In this document: positions 51,828-61,003 of the stretch, piece by piece | Position numbering within the stretch: position 1 is the stretch's first letter | Layout: every line of letters starts with the position of its first letter | Source of the DNA: Cupriavidus alkaliphilus | Lineage (GTDB): Bacteria; Pseudomonadota; Gammaproteobacteria; Burkholderiales; Burkholderiaceae | Length of the DNA: 64,000 nucleotides | Direction of reading: 5' to 3' | Assembly: GCF_900094595.1 (NCBI RefSeq) | Contig: NZ_FMAD01000005.1 | Location: 355,793-419,792 of the forward strand | Translations under genes and position numbers: made by a program | The notes under the pieces: model-generated | What the model was told of the DNA's origin: nothing | What the model saw: only the letters and a program-made list of their open reading frames with translations | The model's database searches: none

Positions 51828-53480
51828 ATGACCATGGTGTTCTTGCTGATGCGGCGGCTGTTTGCGGTGGCCCTGCTGCTGTGGCTCGGTATCGCCGCGG
51901 TGCGGGCCGCGCCGGATCCCGCCGCCGAAGCGAATGCCGCGCCGGTCGAACTCCGCCTGATGAACCGCCCGATCGTGGTGCTGCGCGCAACGCTGGCCGG
52001 CGTAACGCCTGAATTACGCGAGCGGCGCGCGCGCGACCGCTTCGAAGCGCTGCCCCCGTCCGCGCTGCTGCAACCCGTGCGCACCAGCCCCGGCGAGCTC
52101 GCCGGGCAGCATGGAGTCGCCATCTACATCGGCGAGCGGCTGCTGCTTGCCGTGGTCGAAGGCGACCGCGATCCCGAGGACAAGGGCTCGTTCGAGGCGC
52201 TGGTCGGGCAGACGGTCGACAACGTCAACCAGGCTGTGGCCGCCCGCCGCCAGCAGCAGCACTGGCCCACGCTGGTTCGCGGCGTCCTGCGCTCGGGTGG
52301 CGCGCTGGCAGTCGTGGTATTGCTCGGCTGGGCCCTGACCAAGACCCGGCGGTTGCTGGGGCGTCTGGTGGATGCCTCGCTGCAACGGCATCTGAAGGCG
52401 CGCACCGCCGACGGATTCGACTGGACCGCCGCACTCTACCAGCTGACCGACCGCATCGTACGCATCCTGGCGGTGGCGCTGTTCGCGCTGGTCGCCTTTG
52501 TCTGGCTGGAATTCGCGCTGCTGCAGTTTCCGCTGACGCACCCGCTCGGCGAGCGCATGGGCGCGTACCTCTGGCGGCTGCTCGAAGGGATCGGCGGCGC
52601 CATGGTCAGCGCCATCCCGGGCTTGCTGGTCGTCGCCATCATCCTGTTCATTACGCGTGGCGTGCAGGCAGTGGTCGCCAGCGTGTTCACGGCCACCGAG
52701 CGCGGCAACCTCACGGTGCCCGGCCTGCATCCCGAGACGGTGCCGGCGACGCGCCGCCTGGCCGCGGTGCTGGTGTGGGCGCTTGGCTTCACCTTTGCCT
52801 ACCCGTACATTCCCGGATCACAGAGCGACGTGTTCAAGGGAGTGTCCGTGCTGCTCGGCTTCATGCTGACGCTGGGCTCGGCCAATGTCGTGAACCAGCT
52901 GATGAGCGGCATGGTGCTGGTGTACGCGCGCGCGCTGCGCGTGGGCGACATGGTCAGCATCGGCGATACCGTGGGATGGGTCGAGAGCCTGGGTCCTCTC
53001 TCGGTCAGGCTGGTCAACCTGCGGCAGGAGCAGGTCACGCTGCCGAACGCCGTGGTGGTCGGCAGCGCTGTGCACAACTATTCGCGCTCCGGGGACATCA
53101 ACGGGGGCAGTGCGGCCCTGCTGTCGTCGGCGGTGACGATCGGCTATGACACGCCCTGGCGCCAGGTCCATGCGATGCTGCTCAATGCCGCGCGCCAGGT
53201 GCCCGGGCTGGACCCGGCAACCGCGCCCTTCGTGCTGCAGCGCGGGCTGTCGGACTTCTACGTCGAATACGAGCTGTTCTTCGCCATCGAAGACCCGCGC
53301 CGCCGCTTCTTCGCCCTGTCCACGCTGCATGCCGCGATCCAGGACGAGTTCAATCGCCACAACGTCCAGATCATGTCGCCGCATTTCGTGCTGCAGCCGA
53401 AGGAACCGGTGATGGTACCGGCGGAACAGTGGCATGCTCCCCCCGCCACGCCCCCCGTGCAGCAGCGCAGCGACGGCTGA
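51828..53480 (+). CDS. MscS-family mechanosensitive channel
   Basis: 550 residues from MTMVFLLMRRLFAVALL (51834 is an alternative). A signal or first helix is followed by a periplasmic part to about 140. Transmembrane helices lie near 160-180, 220-245, 270-300 and 325-350. The MscS pore/beta domain has GFMLTLGSANVVNQLMSGMV near 345 and LRVGDMVSIGDTVGWVESLG near 375, and the C-terminal cytoplasmic domain follows. Opens on membrane tension to release osmolytes. Followed 33 bases later by a diguanylate cyclase, possibly in one transcript. Confidence 0.9.
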   Translation: MTMVFLLMRRLFAVALLLWLGIAAVRAAPDPAAEANAAPVELRLMNRPIVVLRATLAGVTPELRERRARDRFEALPPSALLQPVRTSPGELAGQHGVAIYIGERLLLAVVEGDRDPEDKGSFEALVGQTVDNVNQAVAARRQQQHWPTLVRGVLRSGGALAVVVLLGWALTKTRRLLGRLVDASLQRHLKARTADGFDWTAALYQLTDRIVRILAVALFALVAFVWLEFALLQFPLTHPLGERMGAYLWRLLEGIGGAMVSAIPGLLVVAIILFITRGVQAVVASVFTATERGNLTVPGLHPETVPATRRLAAVLVWALGFTFAYPYIPGSQSDVFKGVSVLLGFMLTLGSANVVNQLMSGMVLVYARALRVGDMVSIGDTVGWVESLGPLSVRLVNLRQEQVTLPNAVVVGSAVHNYSRSGDINGGSAALLSSAVTIGYDTPWRQVHAMLLNAARQVPGLDPATAPFVLQRGLSDFYVEYELFFAIEDPRRRFFALSTLHAAIQDEFNRHNVQIMSPHFVLQPKEPVMVPAEQWHAPPATPPVQQRSDG

Positions 53481-53513
53481 GTCGCCCGCGCCATCACAAC
53501 CTGACGATTGAAG

Positions 53514-55193
53514 ATGCTCCAGCGCTTCTCTGGCCAGGCCTGGCAACTGCTTGCCAGCCGGCCGCATCGCTTCGTCGTGGTGGCGTTCTCGCTGTCTGTC
53601 GTGCTGCTGTTGCTGCTGCTGTGGCGAGGGCTGCAGCTGTCGCAGGACCGCGAAATCGAAACCCTGCGGCATATGCAGGCGGTGCGCGCACAGAGCATGG
53701 ATGCGCTGCTGCAGCGCGAAGCCGAGCGTTTGCTCAGCGTGAGGAATTTTGCGCAGCACCTGCTGCAAATCCACGCCACGGCGCCGGGCGCGTCGGATGC
53801 CGACCTGCGCGCTACCCTGGCGCATCGCGACCAGCCGGCATGGCCTGTGCCCGCGCATGACGCGGCGGCGGTCTACGGCGTCAGCGCCGCGGCGCTGCGC
53901 GGCGTGGACGGCTTCGCCCGAGACGAAGCGCGGCTCGAGGCCGACGTGGTGGTGGCCCGCTCGCTCAGCCACCTGCTGAGCGCGGCGCCAGAGGGATCCG
54001 GGATACGCCGGCGCATTGCCTATGTTTCGCGCAACGGCGTGCTAACGGCCTACCCTTCGATACCGCAACAGCAGGTCGTGTCCGCCGTGCAGCGCCTGGC
54101 GGCCGCGCCCTACTTCCGTGACAGCCTTCCCTCGCGCAATCCCGGCCGGGCCGTGCAATGGCGCATCGCCCCGGCCACGGTCGAGCGCGAGCAGGTTTCA
54201 CTGTTCCTGAGCGTGCCGGTCTATGCCGACGGGGATTTCCGCGGCGTGGCCATGCTCGAACTGCCCCAGCGCAGTCTCGACGACCAGCTCAGCAGCGCAC
54301 CTTTCCACGAGTCCAGCAGCTACCTGGTCGATCGCGAAGGCCGGCTCATCGGCGCCAGCACGCGCAACGTGCGTGCCGGCGAAACCCTGCAGGCGGCGCT
54401 CTCCGGACCGTGGCCCGCCGCCACGCTCGATGCGGTCTTCCATGCCGACTCCGGCCTGCTGAACGGCGTAGGCGGCGCAAGTGGCGCAGGCGGCAGCGAC
54501 CTGATGTTCCGCCGGCTCCGCCAGGGCGGCCTGGCACTGGTCGACGAGATTCCGGTGAATCAGCTGTGGCTGGCCAGCGCCGTACGGCTGAGCGGCGTCA
54601 TTGGCGCGGGCGCCGCCGCGCTGGGCATCCTGCTTTGCGCCACGCTGGCGGTGGTGCACAGCCTGTTCCGGCACTATCTGGCGCGCGGCGAGGCGCTGCG
54701 CACGCTGGCGGAAACCGACGCCCTGACCGGGCTGGCCAACCGCCGTGTCTTCGCCGCGCGGTTCGCGGCGGAGCCGCTGCCAATCGCCGTGGTCATGCTG
54801 GACATCGACCATTTCAAGTCCATCAACGATCGCTGGGGACATGCCAGCGGCGACGTGGTGCTGCGCGCGGTGGCGGATGCGCTGCGCTCGGGCGTGCGCA
54901 AGGCCGACCTGCCCGCACGCCTTGGCGGCGAGGAGTTTGCCGTCCTGCTGCCCGGCACCGGCGTCGACGATGCCGCCGCGGTGGCCGGGCACCTGCGACA
55001 GCGACTGGAGGGCCTGCGCTGCGAGCCGGCGCCCCACGCGGGCAGTACCGAACCCATCCGCTTTACCGCCTCGTTTGGCGTGGCCGGGCTCGCGCCCGGG
55101 GATCATGGCAATCTCGATGCGCTGCTGATAGCTGCCGACCGGCGCTTGTATCAAGCCAAGGCCAACGGCCGCAACCAGGTGGTGGCGCGGTAG
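53514..55193 (+). CDS. Membrane diguanylate cyclase (GGDEF)
   Basis: 559 residues from MLQRFSGQAWQLLA; a TTG two codons upstream is also possible. A helix at about 20-40 and a second near 363-385 flank a periplasmic sensor of about 320 residues (dCache-like). The cytoplasmic GGDEF domain starts AETDALTGLANRRVFAARF and has VVMLDIDHFKSINDRWGHAS, the I-site RKAD, and active-site GGEEF near 471. Should make cyclic-di-GMP and be product-inhibited. No EAL domain. Confidence 0.93.
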   Translation: MLQRFSGQAWQLLASRPHRFVVVAFSLSVVLLLLLLWRGLQLSQDREIETLRHMQAVRAQSMDALLQREAERLLSVRNFAQHLLQIHATAPGASDADLRATLAHRDQPAWPVPAHDAAAVYGVSAAALRGVDGFARDEARLEADVVVARSLSHLLSAAPEGSGIRRRIAYVSRNGVLTAYPSIPQQQVVSAVQRLAAAPYFRDSLPSRNPGRAVQWRIAPATVEREQVSLFLSVPVYADGDFRGVAMLELPQRSLDDQLSSAPFHESSSYLVDREGRLIGASTRNVRAGETLQAALSGPWPAATLDAVFHADSGLLNGVGGASGAGGSDLMFRRLRQGGLALVDEIPVNQLWLASAVRLSGVIGAGAAALGILLCATLAVVHSLFRHYLARGEALRTLAETDALTGLANRRVFAARFAAEPLPIAVVMLDIDHFKSINDRWGHASGDVVLRAVADALRSGVRKADLPARLGGEEFAVLLPGTGVDDAAAVAGHLRQRLEGLRCEPAPHAGSTEPIRFTASFGVAGLAPGDHGNLDALLIAADRRLYQAKANGRNQVVAR

Positions 55194-55284
55194 CGGGCAG
55201 CGTTTGCGAATCACGCAGGCTTAAAGAGCTTATAAGGTGTACTAATCAATCCGGCATTGCAATCTTGACGACAATGATGGCCTT

Positions 55285-55620
55285 ATGACACCAGCGCGCG
55301 CGTCCGCGCGCCTGGGCATGGCACCGTGCCATGGTCTTCACAAGGAGTTCCCTTTCGAGCGACGCGGCCGCCAGGTGAACGTGCGCGTGGACGGCCCGCT
55401 GATTCTCAATACCACGCAGCCCCAGGTGGACGCGGCGCTGGCCGGGCTGGGCTTCACACTGCTGCCGGAGGATGAACTGATGCCGCATATCGAAGCCGGC
55501 CGGCTGGTGCGCGTGCTGGAGGACTGGTGTCCGAAGTTCAATGGCTACCATTTGTACTACCCCAGCAGGCGGCAGCCGTCGCCGGCGTTTGCGTTGGTGG
55601 TGCAGATGTTGCGTCGGTAG
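55285..55620 (+). pseudogene. LysR-type regulator, C-terminal remnant
   Basis: From about 55340 the frame reads FPFERRGRQVNVRVDGPLIL, then LNTTQPQVDAALAGLGFTLL, and PSRRQPSPAFALVVQMLRR, the end of a LysR effector domain (normal length about 300; about 90 remain). The HTH is absent. The first 15 codons do not match. A decayed copy; not expected to act. Confidence 0.6.
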
Positions 55621-55754
55621 GGGAGCGATTTTCCTAACTGTCGAAAACCCTACGATAACGTCCGTGACCTTTGGGTTCGCGGCGGGTCGCTGTACCCATG
55701 CCTGCCAGTACCGCCTCTGTGCTCGTTCCATCGATAGCGCACAGATTCGCAGCA
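55621..55754. other. Short gap between LysR remnant and T6SS-linked genes
   Basis: No gene seen. Marks the border of the type VI effector module. Confidence 0.3.
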
Positions 55755-55892
55755 TCAGCGTCCGTCATCAGCACTGCTCTCGACCAGATATTCTGCGGTC
55801 ATTGTCGTCGCGGTCTTAAAGTATCCACACCGTACATCACGCGTCGTGGCATTAAAACTGAGCTCATACCAGCCGGGCTGAAAAGCGCTCAT
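55755..55892 (-). CDS. Small ORF translationally coupled to a DUF3304 gene
   Basis: 45 codons (MSAFQPGWYELSFNATTRD.. to SADDGR) whose ATG overlaps the stop of the preceding DUF3304 gene as ATGA. No hydrophobic segment. Either a real small protein or a leftover of a larger one. Not recognised. Confidence 0.35.
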   Translation of the reverse strand: MSAFQPGWYELSFNATTRDVRCGYFKTATTMTAEYLVESSADDGR

Positions 55893-56515
55893 TGTCGCTC
55901 CTTCGGGTATAAGGGCATCTGCTCCGGGGGAAGGGATGGTGAATCGTCGGGACTTACCTGAAGTGCACGGTGTACCTCCCGAGAACGAGCACGAGCTTCC
56001 GCCTCGCTTGCCGCGCCCCGCCATGGTTCGAAATGAAAGTCCGGTGGCATTACCGGATAGTCGGGACCGGGATAGTCGGAATGACCTGACATGAAATTCG
56101 AGATAATTATTCGAATTTTCCCTTCAGGTAGAAAGTGAATTTGAACGGTACCCGGCTCATCGTACTTTTCTATTGAAACAATAGCCTCATGCCATTTTCC
56201 TACTGCCGCATCGCCCGTCGCATTGGGATCCGAACTCGAGGTCGTCCAGCGTACCGTTGCAGTCAGCCCCTGATGCCACTTCCTTGGGTAGGTCACGCAA
56301 CAAACAAAGCCCCCACCACCGCCATAAGCGAAGGAATTTCCTCCCCACGCATCGTTGATGTAGAACTGATGAATATAGTCGGGGGTATGATTGTAGGCAG
56401 TGATACTTGAAGCAGTCATATCATCCGCCCGCCCCTCTCCCTTGCCGCAAGCCGAAGCCATAATGGTCAGTGCTGCCAAGATAACCGCTATTAGTGTTGC
56501 GCGCTTCTGCTCCAT
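55889..56515 (-). CDS. DUF3304 family lipoprotein, divergent copy
   Basis: 208 residues. A lipoprotein signal with lipobox MASAC (Cys near 23) is followed by a DUF3304-type body: TAYNHTPDYIHQFYINDAWG, GFVCCVTYPRKWHQGLTATV and VQIHFLPEGKIRIIISNFMS. The C-terminus is extended compared with the three copies at 59.4-61.6 kb. Located downstream of the Tle1 gene on the same strand; a candidate immunity or accessory lipoprotein, by analogy with Tli proteins. Confidence 0.75.
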   Translation of the reverse strand: MEQKRATLIAVILAALTIMASACGKGEGRADDMTASSITAYNHTPDYIHQFYINDAWGGNSFAYGGGGGFVCCVTYPRKWHQGLTATVRWTTSSSDPNATGDAAVGKWHEAIVSIEKYDEPGTVQIHFLPEGKIRIIISNFMSGHSDYPGPDYPVMPPDFHFEPWRGAASEAEARARSREVHRALQVSPDDSPSLPPEQMPLYPKERQ

Positions 56516-56840
56516 GCTATTTCTGCTTTTTACGTTCTGTCATATGCCTAGCTCGCGCGCGCATGCAAATGCTTCCCCGTATGTTCACCGTGTTTCCGGA
56601 CTGATGGCAGGACTTCCAGCTTCGTGGCGCGATCGATGTGACCCCTCAGCGTAGCGCGGAAGTTCCCGCATTGTTCGACACGAACATTCATTCGCTTTGT
56701 CGAGCAGGAGGCTAAACATGGTGTCGCCCTCGGTGCCATCCAGTATGGTGGCAAACTGGCCGCCGGTAAGATGTAAGGTCCGAAGATGGACATCGCATGA
56801 TCGAGCGATTGTTCCCGCCGTGAGCATAAGCGGGCCCAAC
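56516..56840. other. Gap between Tle1 and DUF3304 genes
   Basis: A minus-strand frame of about 80 codons (from MLTAGTIARSCDVHLRTLHL, near 56825) is open through much of it and may be a decayed gene. No family or ribosome site supports it. Confidence 0.35.
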
Positions 56841-59360
56841 CTAATACGCCTGTTCTTCCATAAACGCCGTAATCGCCGCCATCTCCGTCTCCGTTGCGGC
56901 AATGGCGCGCATCAATCCCTCGTTCTCGACATAAAGATCCTGCGGCATCGATCCACTGCTGGCGTAGCCGTTCAGCGCTTTGCCAACCACCTCGGAACGG
57001 ACGCGTGCTTGCTGCAATTTTCGATCAAGCTCTTTCATCCGCCTTTTCAGTGCGGTGGCGTCAAGGCCAGCCAGTTCCGGATAGCTGGCGCGGTAGTCCA
57101 TGTACTTGTCGTCATAGACTGTCCGCCATCGCAGATAGCCCCACATCTGCCAGAACTCGCGTCCACTGGCTTGCTGCGGCAGCTGGTCAGTGTAGGCCGG
57201 ATCCTTCAGTGCTTCGTCGATTGACTGGCCCTTGGCTTCGCGTTGTCGCTTGAGGCGGTCCTGTGTCTCCAGCGTTGCCCGTTCCTCAGCGCTCAATGGC
57301 CGCGGCGGCGGAACGCCGACCTTGGCCATCATGGGCCCACTCATCGCCGGCACACGCTCCTTTTGTGAGGCAGCCTTTGCGGCGGCCGCATCGAGCTTGT
57401 CCTGCTGCTTGCGGTACCAGACATCGTCATCGTCACCCATGGGCTTGAACCAGGCGCGGGAGTCGTGCACATGGCGCGAGAAGAAGGCATCGATGGCAGG
57501 CGCGACGTCGGTGTTGTTCCAGGCTTGCTTGACCTCATCCCAGCTGCCGAACTTGATGCCGAGCGCCTTTTTGGCCTGGTAGAACATGGCGGCGCCTTGT
57601 ACTGCGCCCGAGGCCGGCATCCACGCGATCGGCCCGCCGGGTGCTTCGGGCACCGCGGCCTGTACGGCCGGGCGCACGGCTGAGCCAGCCATTGCCGCCG
57701 TAGCGGCGCCGAGATTCGTTGCATGGGTTTCGACAACCCATTTCGCACCTTCCATCAGCCAGCCGCTGTAATGGCCGCGGGCCCAGCTCGGCACCAGATT
57801 GTCGTAACTGGCGTAGTGTTGCACCCATTTGAGTTCTTCGGCCAGCTCAGCATCGGCGTTGATCAGATCCATGCGGTCGTTCCTGGGCGCGCGCTGGACG
57901 CTGGGCATGGTTGCAACCTTGCCCAGCCAGCGATGGCGCCAGCGCAGGAAATAGCCGTAATGGTGCCGGATCAGGGTCGGAGTAGTGTCTGGCACGAGCC
58001 CTGAAGTTGCCGTGGCGTCTCGATAGGCGTTGAAGGCCGCGATGAGGTCGCGGTCGACCCGAAACTGCTTCTTTAGCTCGGCTGGCGCAGATGCCGGGCT
58101 CATCAGTGGCACACCGGCGATGACGGCCTCCCGGTACATGTGCGCCAGCGGAATTTGGGACAACTTGGCGCTGTCGTCAGGGGTCCCATCGGCGCGGCAG
58201 CCGCGTCCCTGTTCGCCTGGCTCATAGCCTCCGCCAAGGTCGGAGTGGACACCGGGATAGACGAATTCCTCCACGTTGCCGCCTTGCGCGCTGTCCAGTG
58301 GAAAGGAGCCACGCACTTCGTGGCTCGAGACCAGGTGCACGCAACGTTTGACCAGGTCCGGGCCGGGAATGCGCAGCCAGCGCTTCTGCGCCCATGCGCC
58401 GTGCCCTGAGGCCATGGTCTCCATCATGCTCTGGGCGATGCCAGCGGAAGCCACGGTGTCGAACAGCCCCAGAAAGTCGATCTGGACCGGGATGCCGCAT
58501 AGGCTGAGCTTGTCCCCATTGGCGTCGCACGCGTCGCGCAGCCAGTTGCAGAATACGCGAGCCTGGGCCGCGCCGCGCGAGAAGCCGAACACGTGCAAAC
58601 GAATGCGCTTGATGATCGGCTTGCGGTCCCGGGGCAGATTACCTAGAACCCTGGCCAGCGCCGCCTTGCGTTCGTTGAGCACGCGCCGGCGGCCCTTGGT
58701 ATTGACCTCGCGCCAGTTGGTGCGGGCTACGGCGGTCAGGGAGGCGAGCGGGCCGACGCCTGCGCGCAGCTTGCGATCGAACTCTCCCTTGGCGCGGTAT
58801 TTTCCGTTCAGCTCGCGTTCAATGGCGCTGCTGTCGCCGAGGCCGGGAATTCGAATCTCGGGTGCATTCAGGTCGGCGCTCATCTGCCTGACGAGGTCAC
58901 GATCAGCGTTTCGCTCGGTCAGATTACTTTTGTGGTAGTGAAAATGCAGATGGTTATGCATCTGTAGCAGAGCCCAATTGATGCGCGCCTCACCGCCCCA
59001 GCCAGCGGCGGCGCCGGCCACTGCCTGGATGCCGATCCCCACATCTCCGACTTCCTTGTAGAACGGCGTACCCACGCCAGCGGCGTAAGTCGCAAACCTG
59101 TACCGCTTCAGTTCTGCCTGCCTGGGCTCGACTTCGAACAGATCAACGAGACGCGCGACGTTGCTATGAGCGCTGCGCGGCCGGTCGTTGTCCGCATTAT
59201 TGCGGGTGCCGTCGAAGAAGAAGCCGAAGTGCAGATCCTCTTCACACGGAGGTGGTGCGTCGAGGCGAACATCCAATCCGGTGTATTGGCGATACCTTTC
59301 TTGCGGCGAGAGTTCGAACGGCTTCGCCGGGCATTGGGGCGCAAACTTCACGACGGTCAT
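56841..59360 (-). CDS. Tle1-type (DUF2235) type VI secretion phospholipase effector
   Basis: 839 residues. The N-terminal DUF2235 hydrolase covers about 35-430: LHFGFFFDGTRNNADND, the GFSRG nucleophile S261 in HVFGFSRGAAQARVFCNW, LGLFDTVASAG and a block with SSHEVRGSFPLDSA. Beyond 430 is a long helical region with a basic, Ala-rich C-terminus (RLKRQREAKGQSIDEAL). This matches Tle1 lipases delivered into rival cells by VgrG-linked transport, which cut phospholipids. The gene lies downstream of VgrG, DUF4123 and three lipoproteins, all on the minus strand. Confidence 0.88.
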   Translation of the reverse strand: MTVVKFAPQCPAKPFELSPQERYRQYTGLDVRLDAPPPCEEDLHFGFFFDGTRNNADNDRPRSAHSNVARLVDLFEVEPRQAELKRYRFATYAAGVGTPFYKEVGDVGIGIQAVAGAAAGWGGEARINWALLQMHNHLHFHYHKSNLTERNADRDLVRQMSADLNAPEIRIPGLGDSSAIERELNGKYRAKGEFDRKLRAGVGPLASLTAVARTNWREVNTKGRRRVLNERKAALARVLGNLPRDRKPIIKRIRLHVFGFSRGAAQARVFCNWLRDACDANGDKLSLCGIPVQIDFLGLFDTVASAGIAQSMMETMASGHGAWAQKRWLRIPGPDLVKRCVHLVSSHEVRGSFPLDSAQGGNVEEFVYPGVHSDLGGGYEPGEQGRGCRADGTPDDSAKLSQIPLAHMYREAVIAGVPLMSPASAPAELKKQFRVDRDLIAAFNAYRDATATSGLVPDTTPTLIRHHYGYFLRWRHRWLGKVATMPSVQRAPRNDRMDLINADAELAEELKWVQHYASYDNLVPSWARGHYSGWLMEGAKWVVETHATNLGAATAAMAGSAVRPAVQAAVPEAPGGPIAWMPASGAVQGAAMFYQAKKALGIKFGSWDEVKQAWNNTDVAPAIDAFFSRHVHDSRAWFKPMGDDDDVWYRKQQDKLDAAAAKAASQKERVPAMSGPMMAKVGVPPPRPLSAEERATLETQDRLKRQREAKGQSIDEALKDPAYTDQLPQQASGREFWQMWGYLRWRTVYDDKYMDYRASYPELAGLDATALKRRMKELDRKLQQARVRSEVVGKALNGYASSGSMPQDLYVENEGLMRAIAATETEMAAITAFMEEQAY

Positions 59361-59425
59361 GGCTTATGCGGTCTAGCGGAATTGACGGTATGAGAGGAGC
59401 GTCTGAGGCAGGCCAGAAACATCTC

Positions 59426-59998
59426 CTACCGGCTTTGCTCGGGGCTTTCCGGGGGATCGCGCAATTCGGGGCGATAGCATAGACGTCGGTCCTGCGGGGC
59501 ACGGCGTTTGACACAGGCTTCTTTCGGATCTTCTAAGCGGTATGGATCTGCCTCAGCCCCGGGACCCCATTTCGTCAGGTATAGCTTGACCTCCTGATTT
59601 GGATAGAAGGCCACGTAAAAAAAGGACGCATCCTCGGGCGGATATTTCTCGACTGGAACTTCTTTTGTATGGAGCGCCTTCTCGTCCTTCGCGAACAGTT
59701 CGTCGTCACTCCACTTGATCGTGACCTTAAAGTTAGGGTCCCAGTGCTTGGGCACTGAGATGCTACCGATCCACTTGGTCCCTCCGGCATTCGCGACCAT
59801 GCCCCCAGCCCATTGTCCGTTGACGTACACGACGCCGATAGGCACGTCGGTGAAGTTGAGCACCCCGATCTGGCCGCCAAGCGTATCGTCCTCGATAGCT
59901 GCGGACGGCGACTCAGCTTTGCCGCACGCGGCCATGCCGAACAACGTAGCGGCCAGAAGTACAACAAACAAGCCTCGGATCATCCTTGTGGTCATCAT
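59426..59998 (-). CDS. DUF3304 lipoprotein, copy 3 (next to Tle1)
   Basis: 190 residues from MMTTRMIRGLFVVLLAA. Lipobox GMAAC with C25 as the lipidated residue. Body: LGGQIGVLNFTDVPIGVVYV, WAGGMVANAGGTKWIGSISV, PKHWDPNFKVTIKWSDDEL and VEKYPPEDASFFYVAFYPNQ. The C-terminal Pro/Glu-rich tail carries RRLCYRPELRD. Nearest copy to the Tle1 gene, 65 bases upstream. Periplasmic lipoproteins beside Tle effectors normally give immunity (Tli); assigning that here is inference. Confidence 0.8.
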   Translation of the reverse strand: MMTTRMIRGLFVVLLAATLFGMAACGKAESPSAAIEDDTLGGQIGVLNFTDVPIGVVYVNGQWAGGMVANAGGTKWIGSISVPKHWDPNFKVTIKWSDDELFAKDEKALHTKEVPVEKYPPEDASFFYVAFYPNQEVKLYLTKWGPGAEADPYRLEDPKEACVKRRAPQDRRLCYRPELRDPPESPEQSR

Positions 59999-60127
59999 TG
60001 GTTATCCTTTATGCGCCAGCACGATGCCATGGCGCCGAGCCCTGCCAAGGGCGATTGCCTACACGAACGCAGTCACAAGCATGCCCCTTCGAGCAAATGC
60101 TAGCGCAGTGCTTCTTTGAGAAATCTC

Positions 60128-60700
60128 CTACCGGCTCTGCTCGGGGCTTTCCGGAGGATCGCGCAATTCGGGGCGATAGCAGAGACGCCGGTCCTGCGGG
60201 GCACGGCGCTTCAGGCACGCTTCCTTCGGATCCTCCAGTTTGGCGGGATCATCCTTGGCGCCGGGCAGCCACTTGGTCAAGTACAGCTTCACCTCTTGAT
60301 TAGGGAAAATGGCCACGTAGAAATAGGCGGCATCTTCCGTCGAGTACTTTTCGACAGGAACTTCCTTGGTATAAAGCGCCTTCTCGTCCTTCGCGAACAG
60401 TTCGTCGTCACTCCACTTGATCGTGACCTTGAAGTTCGGGTCCCAGTGTTTGGGAACCGAAATCCCGCCAATCCATTTGGTCCCACCCGCGTTAGCTACC
60501 ATCCCCCCAGCCCATTGACCGTTGACGTACACGACGCCGATTGGCACATCGGTGTAGTTGAGCACCCCGATCTGACCGCCAAGCGTATCGTCCTCAATAG
60601 CTGCGGGCGGCGGCTCAGCTTTGCCGCACGCGGCCATGCTGAACAGCGTAGCGGTCAGAAGTACAACAAACGAGCCTCGGATCGTCCTTGTGGTCATCAT
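60128..60700 (-). CDS. DUF3304 lipoprotein, copy 2
   Basis: 190 residues from MMTTRTIRGSFVVLLTA; a longer frame to 60832 adds Arg-rich residues and was rejected. Lipobox GMAAC-like (SMAAC) with C25. Nearly identical to its neighbours through LGGQIGVLNYTDVPIGVVYV and PKHWDPNFKVTIKWSDDEL, differing in the SMAAC lipobox and the TKWLPGAKDDPAK segment. Function as for copy 3. Confidence 0.8.
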   Translation of the reverse strand: MMTTRTIRGSFVVLLTATLFSMAACGKAEPPPAAIEDDTLGGQIGVLNYTDVPIGVVYVNGQWAGGMVANAGGTKWIGGISVPKHWDPNFKVTIKWSDDELFAKDEKALYTKEVPVEKYSTEDAAYFYVAIFPNQEVKLYLTKWLPGAKDDPAKLEDPKEACLKRRAPQDRRLCYRPELRDPPESPEQSR

Positions 60701-61003
60701 TGGTTGGCTCACGTGAAACCCTTTAGAGTGAGTTCCGAGGCCCTCTCGAAATTTTCCGCGCCATTTCCCAGGAACCAGTATCCGGCGCAAGCGAGGCCGA
60801 TCCAGGCAACGCTGATGCCCGCGATGATGCACCTATCACGGCCCATTTTTGATTATCCTTCGGAGGTCTTCCTCGCAGGGACGGAATCTTGAGGTTGAAC
60901 AGCTTCGAACGTGGTATCGCTTCAACTCGGATTGTCTTGGGTGGATGTCAAACATGGCTCGGCAAATTCAAGCGGATTCATTGGCGGGATGACATGCAGG
61001 GGC

